Shown here piece after piece: positions 27,000 to 36,699 of a DNA stretch of 64,000 bases. This DNA comes from Aquipluma nitroreducens. GTDB taxonomy: Bacteria; Bacteroidota; Bacteroidia; Bacteroidales; Prolixibacteraceae. Position 1 is the first letter of the stretch. Each line of letters starts with the position of its first letter. The notes under the pieces are model-generated. The model had not been told where the DNA came from. It was given only the letters and a program-made list of their open reading frames with translations, and did no database searches. The stretch is from assembly GCF_009689585.1 (NCBI RefSeq), contig NZ_AP018694.1, positions 3,611,001-3,675,000 of the forward strand, given 5' to 3'. A program made the position numbers and the translations under genes.

Positions 27000-28511
27000 T
27001 TATCTTACTCCACTTGATAAAAGGTAATACAAATCATTCCATTTCAATTCTTTCTTGAAATCAGAAATATTAGTGTTTTTATTGATCTGAACAAGCTCGA
27101 TTCCTGCCATGTCGCAGAAATCTTCAATGTATTCAGCAGTTACTGCCTGGCTGAATGCGTTGTGGTGTGCTCCTCCGGCATAAATCCATGCAGCAGCACC
27201 AGTTTTAAGGTCAGGCATTGGAGTCCATAAGGCGCTGGCAACTGGTAATTTTTCGAGTTTAGCTTCTGGTGCAACACATTCAACATCGTGCACTACCATG
27301 CGGAAACGGGTTCCCATGTCGATAAGGCTAGTACAGGTTGCCGGTCCGGTTTGGGTATTAAATACTAAACGAGCAGGAGCGTCTTTACCGCCAATTCCCA
27401 ATGGATGAACCTCAATCTTAGCTTTGCCATCAGCAATCGATGGACAAATTTCAAGCATGTGCGAGCCTAAAGCTTTATATCCGGTTGTTGGGTCGAGGTG
27501 ATAAGTGTAATCTTCCATGAATGAGCAACCGCCTTTCAAACCAATACCCATTACTTTTACTGCGCGAACTAATGCTGCGTGTTTCCAGTCTCCTTCAGCG
27601 CCAAAACCGTAACCGGCAGCCATTAATCGCTGAGAAGCTAAACCTGGTAATTGTTTTAATCCATGAAGATCTTCGAATGTAGTTGTGAATGCTTTAAAGT
27701 CGCCAGCTTCCATAAAAGTTTTTATACCAGCTTCAATGCGTGCCTGATAACGAACGCTGTCGTGGTATTTGCCGCCTGGCATTGCTTCTTTATCAAATTC
27801 GTAGGTTGCATTGTATTCTTCAATAAGTTTATCGATTTGAGCCTCGCTTACTCCATCGATAATTTTAACAATGTCACCAACTGGCCAGGTGTTAACCGAA
27901 AGGCCAAGTTTAATCTGGGCTTCAACTTTGTCGCCTTCTGTTACGGCAACTTCGCGCATGTTATCGCCAAAACGGGCAAGTTTAGCTCCCTGCATATCGT
28001 ACCAGGCAGCAGCAGCGCGACTCCAAATGCCAATACGTTCCTGAACATCATCTTCTTTCCAATAACCAACAACTACTTTACGGCTTTTGCGAAGACGGGT
28101 TAAAATAAATCCATGTTCACGGTCGCCATGAGCAGCCTGGTTCAGGTTCATAAAATCCATATCAATTTCGCTCCAGGGAAGGTCGCGGTTGTATTGGGTA
28201 TGCAACTGAAGCATAGGTTTGTTCAGTAACTTCAACCCATTGATCCACATTTTTGAAGGCGAAAAGGTATGGCACCAGGTAATTACACCGATACATTTCT
28301 TTGTCGAATTGGCTTCAATACAAACATTGGTTATTTCGTCGGGGCTTCTCATTACCGATTTATAAACGACGTTTACCGGAATTTGGGCCGAACCATTAAA
28401 AAACGCAGCAATCTCTTTTGAGTTGGTTGCCACTTGTTCCAATACTTTCGGGCCATATAAATCCTGACTTCCAGTTACAAACCAAATCTCTAATTCTTTT
28501 AAGTTTATCAT
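27000..28511 (-). CDS. araA: L-arabinose isomerase
   Basis: A 503-aa Mn2+-dependent enzyme converting L-arabinose to L-ribulose. Characteristic segments are [12 protein letters not shown] (residues about 10-21), [39 protein letters not shown] and MLEICPS, which carry the metal-binding Glu and His residues, plus GGAHHNAFS near the C-terminus. Length is normal. No araB, araD, transporter or regulator is nearby, so it is an orphan here. Confidence 0.97.
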   Translation of the reverse strand: MINLKELEIWFVTGSQDLYGPKVLEQVATNSKEIAAFFNGSAQIPVNVVYKSVMRSPDEITNVCIEANSTKKCIGVITWCHTFSPSKMWINGLKLLNKPMLQLHTQYNRDLPWSEIDMDFMNLNQAAHGDREHGFILTRLRKSRKVVVGYWKEDDVQERIGIWSRAAAAWYDMQGAKLARFGDNMREVAVTEGDKVEAQIKLGLSVNTWPVGDIVKIIDGVSEAQIDKLIEEYNATYEFDKEAMPGGKYHDSVRYQARIEAGIKTFMEAGDFKAFTTTFEDLHGLKQLPGLASQRLMAAGYGFGAEGDWKHAALVRAVKVMGIGLKGGCSFMEDYTYHLDPTTGYKALGSHMLEICPSIADGKAKIEVHPLGIGGKDAPARLVFNTQTGPATCTSLIDMGTRFRMVVHDVECVAPEAKLEKLPVASALWTPMPDLKTGAAAWIYAGGAHHNAFSQAVTAEYIEDFCDMAGIELVQINKNTNISDFKKELKWNDLYYLLSSGVR

Positions 28512-28640
28512 GATCTAAATTTTAAAATGATTCTGTTTTGAAGTGGTAAAAATACGGAATTAATAATAAATGTAAATATAACACTTATGAAATTATCCCA
28601 ACGATAGATTGTTATTGAACATGTTTTTGATGTGAACAGT

Positions 28641-30089
28641 TTATAATTTCTGGTAGCTTAATTCTTTTGCTGTTTCCTGAATAATTTTCCAGGCCAGGTC
28701 AACATGTTCTTCCTTGGTATTGGTTTGTCCGATGCACATCCGAAGTACGTACTGATTGTTGATGACAGTATGGGTAAAATACATTTTCCCCTTATTGTTG
28801 ATCGTTTCGAGCAGTTTTCGGTTGAAGTCGTTCCCGCTTTTGTGAGCAAAACAAACCAGGTTTAATGGTGCCGGAGTAACTAAGTCGAATTCATCGGAAG
28901 ATCGAACCCATTCGGCAAATTGCTGTGCTAAATTTATGTGCTGTCGAATGTGGTAACGCAACCCATTTACTCCATAATGCCTGATGACGAACCATAGTTT
29001 CAATGAGCGAAACCTTCGCCCTAGCTGGATATGCCAGTCGCGGTAGTCGAATACGGCACCACTTTCAGTAGCCTGATTTTTTAAGTATTCCGGAAGTATA
29101 GAAAGTGTTTTGATTAGTACTGATCGGTCGGCGACGAAGAAGCAGTTGCAGTCGAAGTTCGTAAACATCCATTTATGTGGGTTGAATGAGAAGCTGTCGG
29201 CATATTCAACGCCATTCAGGAGATACCTATATTCGGGACAAATGGCTGCGGTACCCGACATGGCTGCGTCAATGTGCATCCAAAGCTCGTATTGCTGGCA
29301 AATCTGACCAATTTCGGGTAACGGATCCATTGCATTTGTTGATGTTGTTCCAACAGTAGCACAGACGAAGAAGGGGATTAATCCGTTTTGCAAGTCATTT
29401 TTAATTGCTGTTTCAAGCAGATCTGGTCGCATTGCCAGATTTTCATCAACGCCAATCAGGCGCAAGTTATTCTTTCCGATGCCTGCAATTTTGATTGCTT
29501 TTTCAACTGACGAATGTGTGTGCATCGAAACATAGGCAACCAAGTTTCCCAAACTTCCGGAATCATTGGTTTCATAATTGGTTTTTTTCTCGCGTGCCGC
29601 CAATATGGCGCTAAGTGCGGCGCTCGATGCTGTGTCCTGAATAACAGCGCCTCCATCCGAAGACGATTTAAACTTTTCAGGAAGTTGAAGCATCTCTGAA
29701 AGCCAATCCAAAACCCGTGTTTCGAGTTCGGTGCAAGCCGGGCTGGTTGCCCAAATCATTCCCTGAACACCAAGCCCAGAAGAGAGCAAATCGCCCAGGA
29801 TGGATGGCCCGGATGAATTGGACGGGAAAAAGGCATAAAAGTTTGGCGACTGCCAATGGGTAATTCCAGGCATAATGATCGAATTAACATCTTCCATAAT
29901 CTGCGTCATGGATTCACTTTCAAGAGGTGCAGAATCCGGAAGCTGATTTTTAATCTCTCCTGGTTTTACCTGAGACAAAACCGGATATTGTTCGATGTTT
30001 TCGTAATAATCGGCAATCCAGTCAATCATTTGTTTTCCCTGATTCCTGAACTCTTCAGGAGACATGTGAAAGTTTTTGATATTTTCCAT
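28641..30089 (-). CDS. PLP-dependent (aromatic-L-amino-acid type) decarboxylase
   Basis: A 482-aa group II decarboxylase related to plant and animal aromatic amino acid decarboxylases. The PLP lysine is Lys306 in FNPHKWMF; His192 in the MHTHSS loop stacks on PLP, and Asp274 in HIDAAMSG binds the ring nitrogen. Motifs HWQSPNFYAFFPSN and RRFRSLKLWFVIRHYG support this subgroup over glutamate decarboxylase. The substrate is probably Trp, Phe, Tyr or DOPA, but it is not certain. It is followed by acylphosphatase in the opposite genomic order, with an 8-base gap after that gene. Confidence 0.9.
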   Translation of the reverse strand: MENIKNFHMSPEEFRNQGKQMIDWIADYYENIEQYPVLSQVKPGEIKNQLPDSAPLESESMTQIMEDVNSIIMPGITHWQSPNFYAFFPSNSSGPSILGDLLSSGLGVQGMIWATSPACTELETRVLDWLSEMLQLPEKFKSSSDGGAVIQDTASSAALSAILAAREKKTNYETNDSGSLGNLVAYVSMHTHSSVEKAIKIAGIGKNNLRLIGVDENLAMRPDLLETAIKNDLQNGLIPFFVCATVGTTSTNAMDPLPEIGQICQQYELWMHIDAAMSGTAAICPEYRYLLNGVEYADSFSFNPHKWMFTNFDCNCFFVADRSVLIKTLSILPEYLKNQATESGAVFDYRDWHIQLGRRFRSLKLWFVIRHYGVNGLRYHIRQHINLAQQFAEWVRSSDEFDLVTPAPLNLVCFAHKSGNDFNRKLLETINNKGKMYFTHTVINNQYVLRMCIGQTNTKEEHVDLAWKIIQETAKELSYQKL

Positions 30090-30096
30090 TGGTTAT

Positions 30097-30372
30097 TTAG
30101 CGAATTGTAAAGTTAGTGAATGTTCGTGTTGGGGTAATTTCTGAAACCGCGAATGTTTTAATGATGGCCCGTGCTGGTCCTATTTTCATCCAGCCGACAA
30201 AGACATTGAGATTTTCGGGTTCTCCGGTTGCTTCAATCTCAACTTTTCCATCAGGAGTGTTTTTAACCCATCCGGAGAGGTTGAGTTCTACTGCTTTGTG
30301 TTGTGCAAAATAGCGATATCCGACGCCTTGAACACGACCCGCAATGACCAGAAAGATCGATTTTACTGGCAT
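30097..30372 (-). CDS. Acylphosphatase
   Basis: A 91-aa small alpha/beta enzyme that hydrolyses acyl phosphates. The signature GRVQGVGYRYFAQHKA contains the phosphate-binding Arg, and the second motif is GWVKNTPDGKVEIEATG with the catalytic Asn. It lies 7 bases upstream of the PLP decarboxylase gene on the same strand. Confidence 0.95.
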   Translation of the reverse strand: MPVKSIFLVIAGRVQGVGYRYFAQHKAVELNLSGWVKNTPDGKVEIEATGEPENLNVFVGWMKIGPARAIIKTFAVSEITPTRTFTNFTIR

Positions 30373-30408
30373 AGTCCGTGAATTAAGGATGAGATTATGC
30401 GTTCCTGG

Positions 30409-30777
30409 TTAATTTATGGGAGTATTGTTAAACTCAGCTATCGTTTCAGGTTGAATTAAAACCCAAATGGAATATATTCCGATGGCGGTTCCAAACGGGA
30501 AGCTAAATATTTCAATGACAGAAAGAATAAGGCTTAAAACGCGTGCCCATTCTTTTCTTTTGTAAAGACCCATTCCGGCTAAAATGCCTGGTACCGATAT
30601 AATTATAAACACGATGGCTAAAACATCAGCAATTAGCGAAAGAATTGTTGCTCCATTGGCGTCATCAACAAACCCGCCAACCAATTTAAGAACAGTGAAA
30701 ATCAAAAAAGCAATCAGTAAATTAAAAATACTTAATCCGATTTGAAGGGCGGCAACAATGTTAATGTGTTTTTCCAT
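30409..30777 (-). CDS. Small four-span membrane protein of unknown function
   Basis: A 122-aa protein with about four membrane spans. The conserved-looking segment GLYKRKEWARVLSLIL, followed by a closing GIYSIWVL, is a pattern common in short Bacteroidota membrane proteins with no assigned role. It is on the same strand as, and 36 bases upstream of, the acylphosphatase gene. Confidence 0.65.
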   Translation of the reverse strand: MEKHINIVAALQIGLSIFNLLIAFLIFTVLKLVGGFVDDANGATILSLIADVLAIVFIIISVPGILAGMGLYKRKEWARVLSLILSVIEIFSFPFGTAIGIYSIWVLIQPETIAEFNNTPIN

Positions 30778-30950
30778 AATGGTAAGTTTACGTAGATTTT
30801 TAGATGCTCTGAAATTACATATTATCTATTGTTTCGTCAATTTTATTTTTGTTGGGTTATTGGTTTGTTATTATTTAAATTGCTTGAACTAAAATGAATT
30901 AGAATTGTATTCATTTTTATTGAATTTATACCTTTTTCGTATAGTTAATG

Positions 30951-30958
30951 TAACTTTG
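30951..30958 (+). promoter_or_regulatory. -7 element upstream of the 82-aa protein and sensor kinase
   Basis: TAACTTTG matches TAnnTTTG exactly and lies 27 bases before the ATG at 30986. No clean TTTG -33 is seen at the usual distance. Confidence 0.5.
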
Positions 30959-30985
30959 GTATTCATTAAATCTAATAAATGAATT

Positions 30986-31234
30986 ATGGCAATCTTAAAA
31001 ATAATATTACTGTCAGTTGTGATAATGGCTCTGGTTCTCGTTGGACTTGCACTTCAGACCTTGTTTAAAAAAGGTGGAACGTTTCCGGATACGCATATTG
31101 GCAGCAATAAATACATGAAAGAAAATGGCGTGACCTGCGCTCAGACTTTTGATAAAATAGAGCAGGCCAAAGTCAGAAAGGAACTACGGTTTAAGCAACT
31201 TTTGTTGGATGAGTCTGATATAAAGAGTTCATGA
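30986..31234 (+). CDS. Small membrane-anchored protein, Bacteroidales-type, unknown function
   Basis: An 82-aa protein with one N-terminal membrane span (about residues 4-27), then the motif GGTFPDTHIGSNKYMKENGV with a single Cys and a charged helix. The FP-T-H-G-NK motif recurs in short uncharacterised proteins of Bacteroidales, as I recall. The gene ends four bases before a histidine kinase, so they are probably one transcript. Confidence 0.65.
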   Translation: MAILKIILLSVVIMALVLVGLALQTLFKKGGTFPDTHIGSNKYMKENGVTCAQTFDKIEQAKVRKELRFKQLLLDESDIKSS

Positions 31235-31238
31235 TGAA

Positions 31239-32510
31239 ATGAAAAGGTGGATCGTATATAAGAATCGTTTTCAAAACCTGATTTTTGGAGATTCAGTTCA
31301 TCGTTTTGAGGAAAAGCTGTTGTTGCTTTCAACGCTATCTCTTGCTTTGATATTAGCTGTGAGTACCGGTTTTAACTTCATTCTCGATCTTAAATTATCT
31401 ATTACGATTGCCTCAGGAACTGGCGCTTTAGTCTTATTTTGTCTCTATTTGTTTAGTCGGTTGGTAAGTCGAGGCAACGCTGTTTTTCTAACTACAAGTA
31501 TTATCATTTTAGCTTTTATTGATACGATATGGTTTGTAAATTATGGTTCAAATGGGCCTATCATGTCGACCTTTGTGGTCTATTATTCGTTCTTGTTGCT
31601 TGTATTTGATAAACGATATTTTTTGCTGATCACTGTAATCCTGGGGTTCAATATTTTAGTGCTCTACCTGTTTGAAGTAAATTATCCGGATATTATTGGT
31701 AATTATGAAAATTTAACAGCAAAAAAAGCTGATAATTATATCGGATTGGGTTTCAGTTTCCTGGTTATCTATTCTTTCCTTTCAGCCATAAAAAAGAATT
31801 ACATTCATGAATATGAGCGGGCAAAAATGTCTGATCGGCTTAAATCTGCTTTTCTGGCTAATATGTCGCACGAGATACGTACTCCATTAAATGCCATTGT
31901 CGGATTTTCTTCATTGATAGCGGACACTGAAATATCTGAGTCGGATAAACAGATGTTCAAGGAACAAGTCATCACCAACAGTGATTATTTACTCAGTCTG
32001 ATTGAAGATATTATCGATGTTTCAAAAATCGAATCGGATCAACTAACTGTAAATTTAAAGAATGTTGATGTTGTTCCTTTGATCATGAATATTGTTCAGA
32101 CATTTCAGTTAGCCATTCCCAATACTAAAAATGTGCAGGTGGTATGTGGAATCAGAATGTCGCAGTTGATGGTTACAGTCGATCAGATTCGGCTGGAGCA
32201 AATCCTTCGGAATTTACTTGCCAATGCGGTAAAATTCACTGATGAAGGTGAAATTGAAGTTAACTGTATTCAGGAGAATGATTTTTTTATTTTCTCAGTA
32301 AAAGACTCCGGAATTGGAATTGATCCGGAACATCAACAGATTATCTTCGACCGGTTTATGAAGATAGACAATCAAAGACAGCATATGTACCGAGGAACAG
32401 GAATTGGCTTATTTCTTTCGAAACAATTGGTCGAAATGTTTGGGGGAAGAATTTGGGTCGAATCAGAAGTTGGGAAAGGCTCAATCTTTTATTTTACAAT
32501 TCCAGCTTAG
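31239..32510 (+). CDS. Membrane sensor histidine kinase
   Basis: A 423-aa kinase with about six membrane spans in residues 28-185, then HisKA with phospho-acceptor His211 (FLANMSHEIRTPLNAI) and a HATPase_c domain (NLLANAVKFTDEGE, KDSGIGIDPEHQ, GTGIGLFLSKQLVEMFGG). No receiver or PAS domain is present, and no response-regulator gene adjoins, so the partner is unknown. The signal is unknown. Confidence 0.9.
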   Translation: MKRWIVYKNRFQNLIFGDSVHRFEEKLLLLSTLSLALILAVSTGFNFILDLKLSITIASGTGALVLFCLYLFSRLVSRGNAVFLTTSIIILAFIDTIWFVNYGSNGPIMSTFVVYYSFLLLVFDKRYFLLITVILGFNILVLYLFEVNYPDIIGNYENLTAKKADNYIGLGFSFLVIYSFLSAIKKNYIHEYERAKMSDRLKSAFLANMSHEIRTPLNAIVGFSSLIADTEISESDKQMFKEQVITNSDYLLSLIEDIIDVSKIESDQLTVNLKNVDVVPLIMNIVQTFQLAIPNTKNVQVVCGIRMSQLMVTVDQIRLEQILRNLLANAVKFTDEGEIEVNCIQENDFFIFSVKDSGIGIDPEHQQIIFDRFMKIDNQRQHMYRGTGIGLFLSKQLVEMFGGRIWVESEVGKGSIFYFTIPA

Positions 32511-32529
32511 CTTATTTCAATTGAAGAGT

Positions 32530-33318
32530 CTATTGTACTCCTGAATTTCGTTTAATGAAATGAATAGAAATTTCATTAAAAATGGTTGCCTGATCGAGAT
32601 TACAGCAATGGCCACTATTCTTGATGATTTCAAGTTTGGCGTTTAATTGTTTTTTTACCAGATCTGCCACCATTGGCAGAAACATATGGTCGCCATCGCC
32701 CATCAGGTATAAAACCGGAGCCGATGGTTCTCTGCGTATGAATTCATTCAGGTTCGATTTAATTTCCCTGGTCATTTTCATCCATTTTGCAAATTCCTTT
32801 TCTCCCAGTTTAATCGCTTCTTTTACGAAAATATTTCGCGATTCGCGATGTTTGCGATAGGGCATCAGTATTAACGCATTTAGTTTATACAACCACATGT
32901 AAGGCAATACCGAATTCAGGATCTTTGCCATTCCGATGAGTACTTTGAGTGTTTTATTGAATTGGATGATTGCTCCTCCAAGCACAATTGATTCGGCTCT
33001 TCCGGGAGCCAGTTTGTCGATAGCCCGGATTACAATACATCCTAATGAAATACCAACCAAATGAGCTTTTTGAATTTCGTAATGATCCATCAGATGAATC
33101 ACATCCAATGCAACTTCATCAAACGAATATCCAGCGTTTTCTTCCTGAATGGTTGGTTTCGATTTACCATGTCCGCGCAGGTCAACCAACAGTACATTGA
33201 AATGCTTCTTGAATTCTTTCAACTGCCTAAACCATACTACATTGCTTCCTCCAGCGCCATGTACGAACACGACCCATGTTTTGGATTTTGGATGTATGAA
33301 TTTGCGGTGATAAATCAT
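32530..33318 (-). CDS. Alpha/beta-hydrolase
   Basis: A 262-aa hydrolase. An oxyanion-side motif is VFVHGAGGSN, the nucleophile elbow is VGISLGCI (Ser about 107), the acid is likely the Asp in LMGDGDHMF, and the His is in NSGHCCNLDQ. I chose the ATG at 33318 (MIYHRKF); the open frame runs 59 codons further upstream but crosses the nqrF terminator and looks non-coding there. The substrate cannot be named. Confidence 0.85.
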   Translation of the reverse strand: MIYHRKFIHPKSKTWVVFVHGAGGSNVVWFRQLKEFKKHFNVLLVDLRGHGKSKPTIQEENAGYSFDEVALDVIHLMDHYEIQKAHLVGISLGCIVIRAIDKLAPGRAESIVLGGAIIQFNKTLKVLIGMAKILNSVLPYMWLYKLNALILMPYRKHRESRNIFVKEAIKLGEKEFAKWMKMTREIKSNLNEFIRREPSAPVLYLMGDGDHMFLPMVADLVKKQLNAKLEIIKNSGHCCNLDQATIFNEISIHFIKRNSGVQ

Positions 33319-33364
33319 GGTGTAAAAGTAGTAGAAAATGAAGGCTTGCGTTTGTAAACGGCAT

Positions 33365-33399
33365 AAAAAAAGACGCGATACCAAGGTATGACGTCTTTT
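33365..33399 (-). terminator. Terminator of the nqr operon
   Basis: Read on the minus strand, AAAAGACG (33399-33392) pairs with CGTCTTTT at the other end of the hairpin, with an inner ATACC/GGTAT stem, followed by a T-run. It lies 22 bases after the nqrF stop. Confidence 0.8.
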
Positions 33400-33421
33400 C
33401 TCTGGAAACAAAAGATTGGAC

Positions 33422-34678
33422 TTAACCGCCAAAGTCGTCAAACAGGACGTTTTCATTGGGCACGCCCAAGTCGTAAAGCATTTTATTGACGGCACTGTTC
33501 ATCATCGGAGGACCGCAGAGGTAATAGTCAATTTCTTCCGGTTCTTCGTGTTTACTTAAGTATTGATCGTAAATGACCTGATGTATAAAGCCTTTATTTC
33601 CAGTCCAGTTATCCTCAGGTTGTGGATCAGATAATGCAAGATGGAATGAAAAATTTGGGAAATTGTTTTGAATGTGCGTAAACTCTTCGTAGTAGAAAAC
33701 TTCTCTCCATGAGCGTGCGCCATACCAGAAAGTGACTTTCTTTTTAGTTTCTTTTACAGTATGAAACAGGTGGAAAAGATGAGATCGCATTGGAGCCATT
33801 CCGGCGCCGCCGCCAATAAACATCATTTCGTTGTCATTGTTTTTCAGGAAGAATTCGCCATATGGACCTGAAACGGTTACTTTATCGCCGGGTTTACGTG
33901 AGAAAATAAATGATGAACAAATTCCCGGGTTTATTTTCTGGAATCCACCATTTACGCGGTCGAACGGTGGGGTAGCAATGCGGATGTTGAGCATTACTAT
34001 GTTTCCTTCAGCCGGATGATTGGCCATTGAATAGGCGCGGAACGTAGGTTCAGGATTCTTCATCTGGAGGTTAAACATCCCAAATTTTTCCCATTCGGGA
34101 CGGTATTCTTCTCCAATGACCATATCTTTAAACTCAACATCAATCTTTGGCACATCAATCTGAATGTATCCGCCTGATTTAAAATTCAGGTTTTCACCTT
34201 CAGGAAGTCTAACGACGAACTCTTTGATGTAAGTTGCCACGTTGTTGTTCGACACCACTTCGCATTCCCATTTTTTTACACCGAGAACGTGTTCCGGAAC
34301 CTGAATCTTCATGTTTTCGCGAACTTTTACCTGGCAGCCAAGTCGCCAATGGTCTTGTTGTTCTTTACGGGTGAAATGATCGGTTTCGGTAGCAAGTATA
34401 GAGCCACCACCATCAATAACCTGGCAACGGCATTGAGCACAGGTGCCACCACCACCACATGCGGAAGGCAGAAAGATTCCGCTTTCGGATAAGGTTGAAA
34501 GAAGCGAGCTTCCCGGATTTACAGTTACCTCTTTTTCATTGTTGATGCTAATCTTTACCTGACCAACGGCAGTTAATTTGGCGCGGGCAAACAACAAAGC
34601 TGAAACCAATACCAGGACAATGACCAAAAAGGCTATAATGCTGGAAATTACTACAAAAATGACTGAACCTAATATCAT
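33422..34678 (-). CDS. nqrF: Na+-NQR subunit F, NADH-oxidising flavoprotein
   Basis: A 418-aa subunit with one N-terminal membrane span, a plant-type [2Fe-2S] ferredoxin domain (Cys74, Cys80, Cys83, Cys115), an FAD domain (RAYSMANHP) and an NADH domain (FIGGGAGMAPMRSH, ending LFDDFGG). It takes electrons from NADH into the Na+ pump. It is the last gene of nqrABCDEF. Confidence 0.98.
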   Translation of the reverse strand: MILGSVIFVVISSIIAFLVIVLVLVSALLFARAKLTAVGQVKISINNEKEVTVNPGSSLLSTLSESGIFLPSACGGGGTCAQCRCQVIDGGGSILATETDHFTRKEQQDHWRLGCQVKVRENMKIQVPEHVLGVKKWECEVVSNNNVATYIKEFVVRLPEGENLNFKSGGYIQIDVPKIDVEFKDMVIGEEYRPEWEKFGMFNLQMKNPEPTFRAYSMANHPAEGNIVMLNIRIATPPFDRVNGGFQKINPGICSSFIFSRKPGDKVTVSGPYGEFFLKNNDNEMMFIGGGAGMAPMRSHLFHLFHTVKETKKKVTFWYGARSWREVFYYEEFTHIQNNFPNFSFHLALSDPQPEDNWTGNKGFIHQVIYDQYLSKHEEPEEIDYYLCGPPMMNSAVNKMLYDLGVPNENVLFDDFGG

Positions 34679-34699
34679 TGGATTTGATTTTTATTAGCA

Positions 34700-35317
34700 T
34701 TAAATTTTAATCCCCATGAAACTCATGAACGCAAGCCCCATTAAACCGGTAACAATAAATGTAATACCAATACCTCTGAGCGGTGCAGGTATTTTATTGT
34801 ATTTTAGTTTTTCGCGTATTGCTGCCAGCGATACAATGGCAAGAGCCCAGCCTATGCCGGATCCCAATCCCCAAGACAAAACTTCGCCGATGTTTTTATA
34901 TTCCCGTTGTTCCATAAATAGGGAACCACCCAAAATAGCACAGTTTACAGCAATAAGCGGAAGGAAAATACCGAGGGAATTATAAAGTGCAGGAGTGAAT
35001 TTTTCAATGAGCATTTCAACCAACTGAGTCATTGCCGCAATGGTTGCGATGAAAACCATGAAACTCAGGAATGATAAATCAACATCTTTAAAACTTTCGC
35101 CAAGCCATACCAATGCCCCGGGTTTCATTACATATTTCAAAAGTAAGTAGTTTACGGGAACAGTAATAACTTGTACAAAAATTACTGCGATACCAAGTCC
35201 TAAAGAAGTTTTTACAGTTTTTGAGACGGCCAGATAGGAGCACATCCCCAAAAACAGGGCGAAGATCATATTGTCGATAAATATCGCCCGAATAAATATA
35301 TTTATAATGCTTTGCAT
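34700..35317 (-). CDS. nqrE: Na+-NQR subunit E
   Basis: A 205-aa protein with six membrane spans and the NqrE/RnfA pattern (FLGMCSYLAVSKTVKTSLGLG near residue 23; AVNCAILGG near 120). Each half of the symmetric NqrD/NqrE pair supplies cysteines to an intramembrane Fe centre; the Cys in LGMCSYLA and NCAILGG fit this. Confidence 0.97.
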   Translation of the reverse strand: MQSIINIFIRAIFIDNMIFALFLGMCSYLAVSKTVKTSLGLGIAVIFVQVITVPVNYLLLKYVMKPGALVWLGESFKDVDLSFLSFMVFIATIAAMTQLVEMLIEKFTPALYNSLGIFLPLIAVNCAILGGSLFMEQREYKNIGEVLSWGLGSGIGWALAIVSLAAIREKLKYNKIPAPLRGIGITFIVTGLMGLAFMSFMGIKI

Positions 35318-35338
35318 AATCGATTGGTTTAGTAGGGA

Positions 35339-35971
35339 TTAATCTTTTTCAATCAGTTCTTTATTAAAACTGCGCTGTATCCAGATGATAACTCCAACAA
35401 GGATGAGCGCTGCGGTAGGCATAATCATCATCCCATTGTTAATGTATCCTGTGTCATAAAATGACTTGGGTATAACGTTGAATCCAAGAACGGCACCCGA
35501 ACCAAAAAGCTCCCTGATAAAGCCAATTGCAATTAAAATCATGGCATATCCAAGACCATTGCCAATCCCGTCGACAAACGATGGCCAAGGTTTGTTGCCC
35601 ATCGCAAATGCTTCCAGACGACCCATAATAATACAATTCGTAATGATCAACCCGACATAAACCGAAAGTTGTTTGCTAACGTCGTAAACAAATGCCCGAA
35701 GTAACTGATCGACCAGAATAACCATCGTGGCTACAACAACCAGCTGAACGATGATGCGGATTCGTGGAGGAATATAATTACGCATGGCTGAAATCACCAG
35801 ATTGGAGATAGCCGTAACTACCATTACCGATAGTCCCATAACAATTGCCGGTTTTAATTTAACCGTTACTGCCAATGCCGAACAAATACCCAGAATCTGT
35901 ACAGTAATCGGATTCTGTAAATTCAGCGGGTTAGACAGCAGTTTGAAATTTTTTGAAGAGAATATGCTCAT
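35339..35971 (-). CDS. nqrD: Na+-NQR subunit D
   Basis: A 210-aa protein with six spans, homologous to NqrE/RnfE. It has the paired Cys motifs LGICSALAVT near residue 30 and ITNCIIMGRLEAFAM near 112. It forms the membrane core with NqrE and carries the intramembrane iron centre. Gaps to its neighbours are 12 and 21 bases. Confidence 0.97.
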   Translation of the reverse strand: MSIFSSKNFKLLSNPLNLQNPITVQILGICSALAVTVKLKPAIVMGLSVMVVTAISNLVISAMRNYIPPRIRIIVQLVVVATMVILVDQLLRAFVYDVSKQLSVYVGLIITNCIIMGRLEAFAMGNKPWPSFVDGIGNGLGYAMILIAIGFIRELFGSGAVLGFNVIPKSFYDTGYINNGMMIMPTAALILVGVIIWIQRSFNKELIEKD

Positions 35972-35983
35972 TGCTATCGGATT

Positions 35984-36688
35984 TTATTGACGGTTTTTAA
36001 TGAAATATGTTTTATACTGAACCAGGCACGAATCAAGCATGGCCTGTAGTCCTTTCGAGGTAATGGTTCCTCCGGAAATAGCATCCACAGCATGCGGATC
36101 ATCTTTTTTAGCTCCGCCTTTTTCTACCTGAATGGATACAAAATCAGTTGAATCTTTAAAAAGTGTTTTTCCCATGAATGGCTCCTGAAATCCTTTGGTT
36201 GCGATTTCAGCGCCAAGACCAGGAGTTTCACCCTGGTGGTCGTAGGTTACGCCATATATCGTGTTCATGTCTGGTTTTACAGAAACGTAACCCCAAATCG
36301 GACCCCAAAGTCCTTTACCTCTTACCGGCAATGAATAGGCCTTGGATTGATCATCGAGCGTGCCAACGAAAACCGGAAGCAATCTTTGTGATGCAGCTTT
36401 TTCAAGCTCGGTTTTCAAGTCAACATCAAAAGCCACGACTCCATCCTGCTTTTCTCCTTTATTGTTGATCACATAACTGTCGGTAATGTATTTGGCATAA
36501 AGATCAACCGCATTTTTTGTTGTCGATTCGATTCGCAGGGAAGCCAGAATGTTCTGTTTCTTCTCCACTTCAATGTTTTTATCCTGAAACGGTTTCAATT
36601 GCATTGCTGCCATTGAGAGAAGCAACGCTACAAGAACAACCATTACAGTGGAAAAGATAAAAATATAAGTATTACTAAAGTTCTTCAT
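35984..36688 (-). CDS. nqrC: Na+-NQR subunit C
   Basis: A 234-aa subunit with one N-terminal span and a periplasmic FMN domain. The covalent-FMN motif is SGGTIT (residues 205-210), in which Thr210 would carry FMN; the family usually has SGATxT, so an Ala to Gly change is present but the acceptor Thr is kept. The gene is in the normal operon position. Confidence 0.96.
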   Translation of the reverse strand: MKNFSNTYIFIFSTVMVVLVALLLSMAAMQLKPFQDKNIEVEKKQNILASLRIESTTKNAVDLYAKYITDSYVINNKGEKQDGVVAFDVDLKTELEKAASQRLLPVFVGTLDDQSKAYSLPVRGKGLWGPIWGYVSVKPDMNTIYGVTYDHQGETPGLGAEIATKGFQEPFMGKTLFKDSTDFVSIQVEKGGAKKDDPHAVDAISGGTITSKGLQAMLDSCLVQYKTYFIKNRQ

Positions 36689-36699
36689 GTTTTTCCTTT

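Noticed and set aside
30986-31234. Na+-NQR maturation factor NqrM
   Set aside because: It is a small one-span protein near the nqr genes, but it has one Cys and lacks the clustered cysteines of NqrM.
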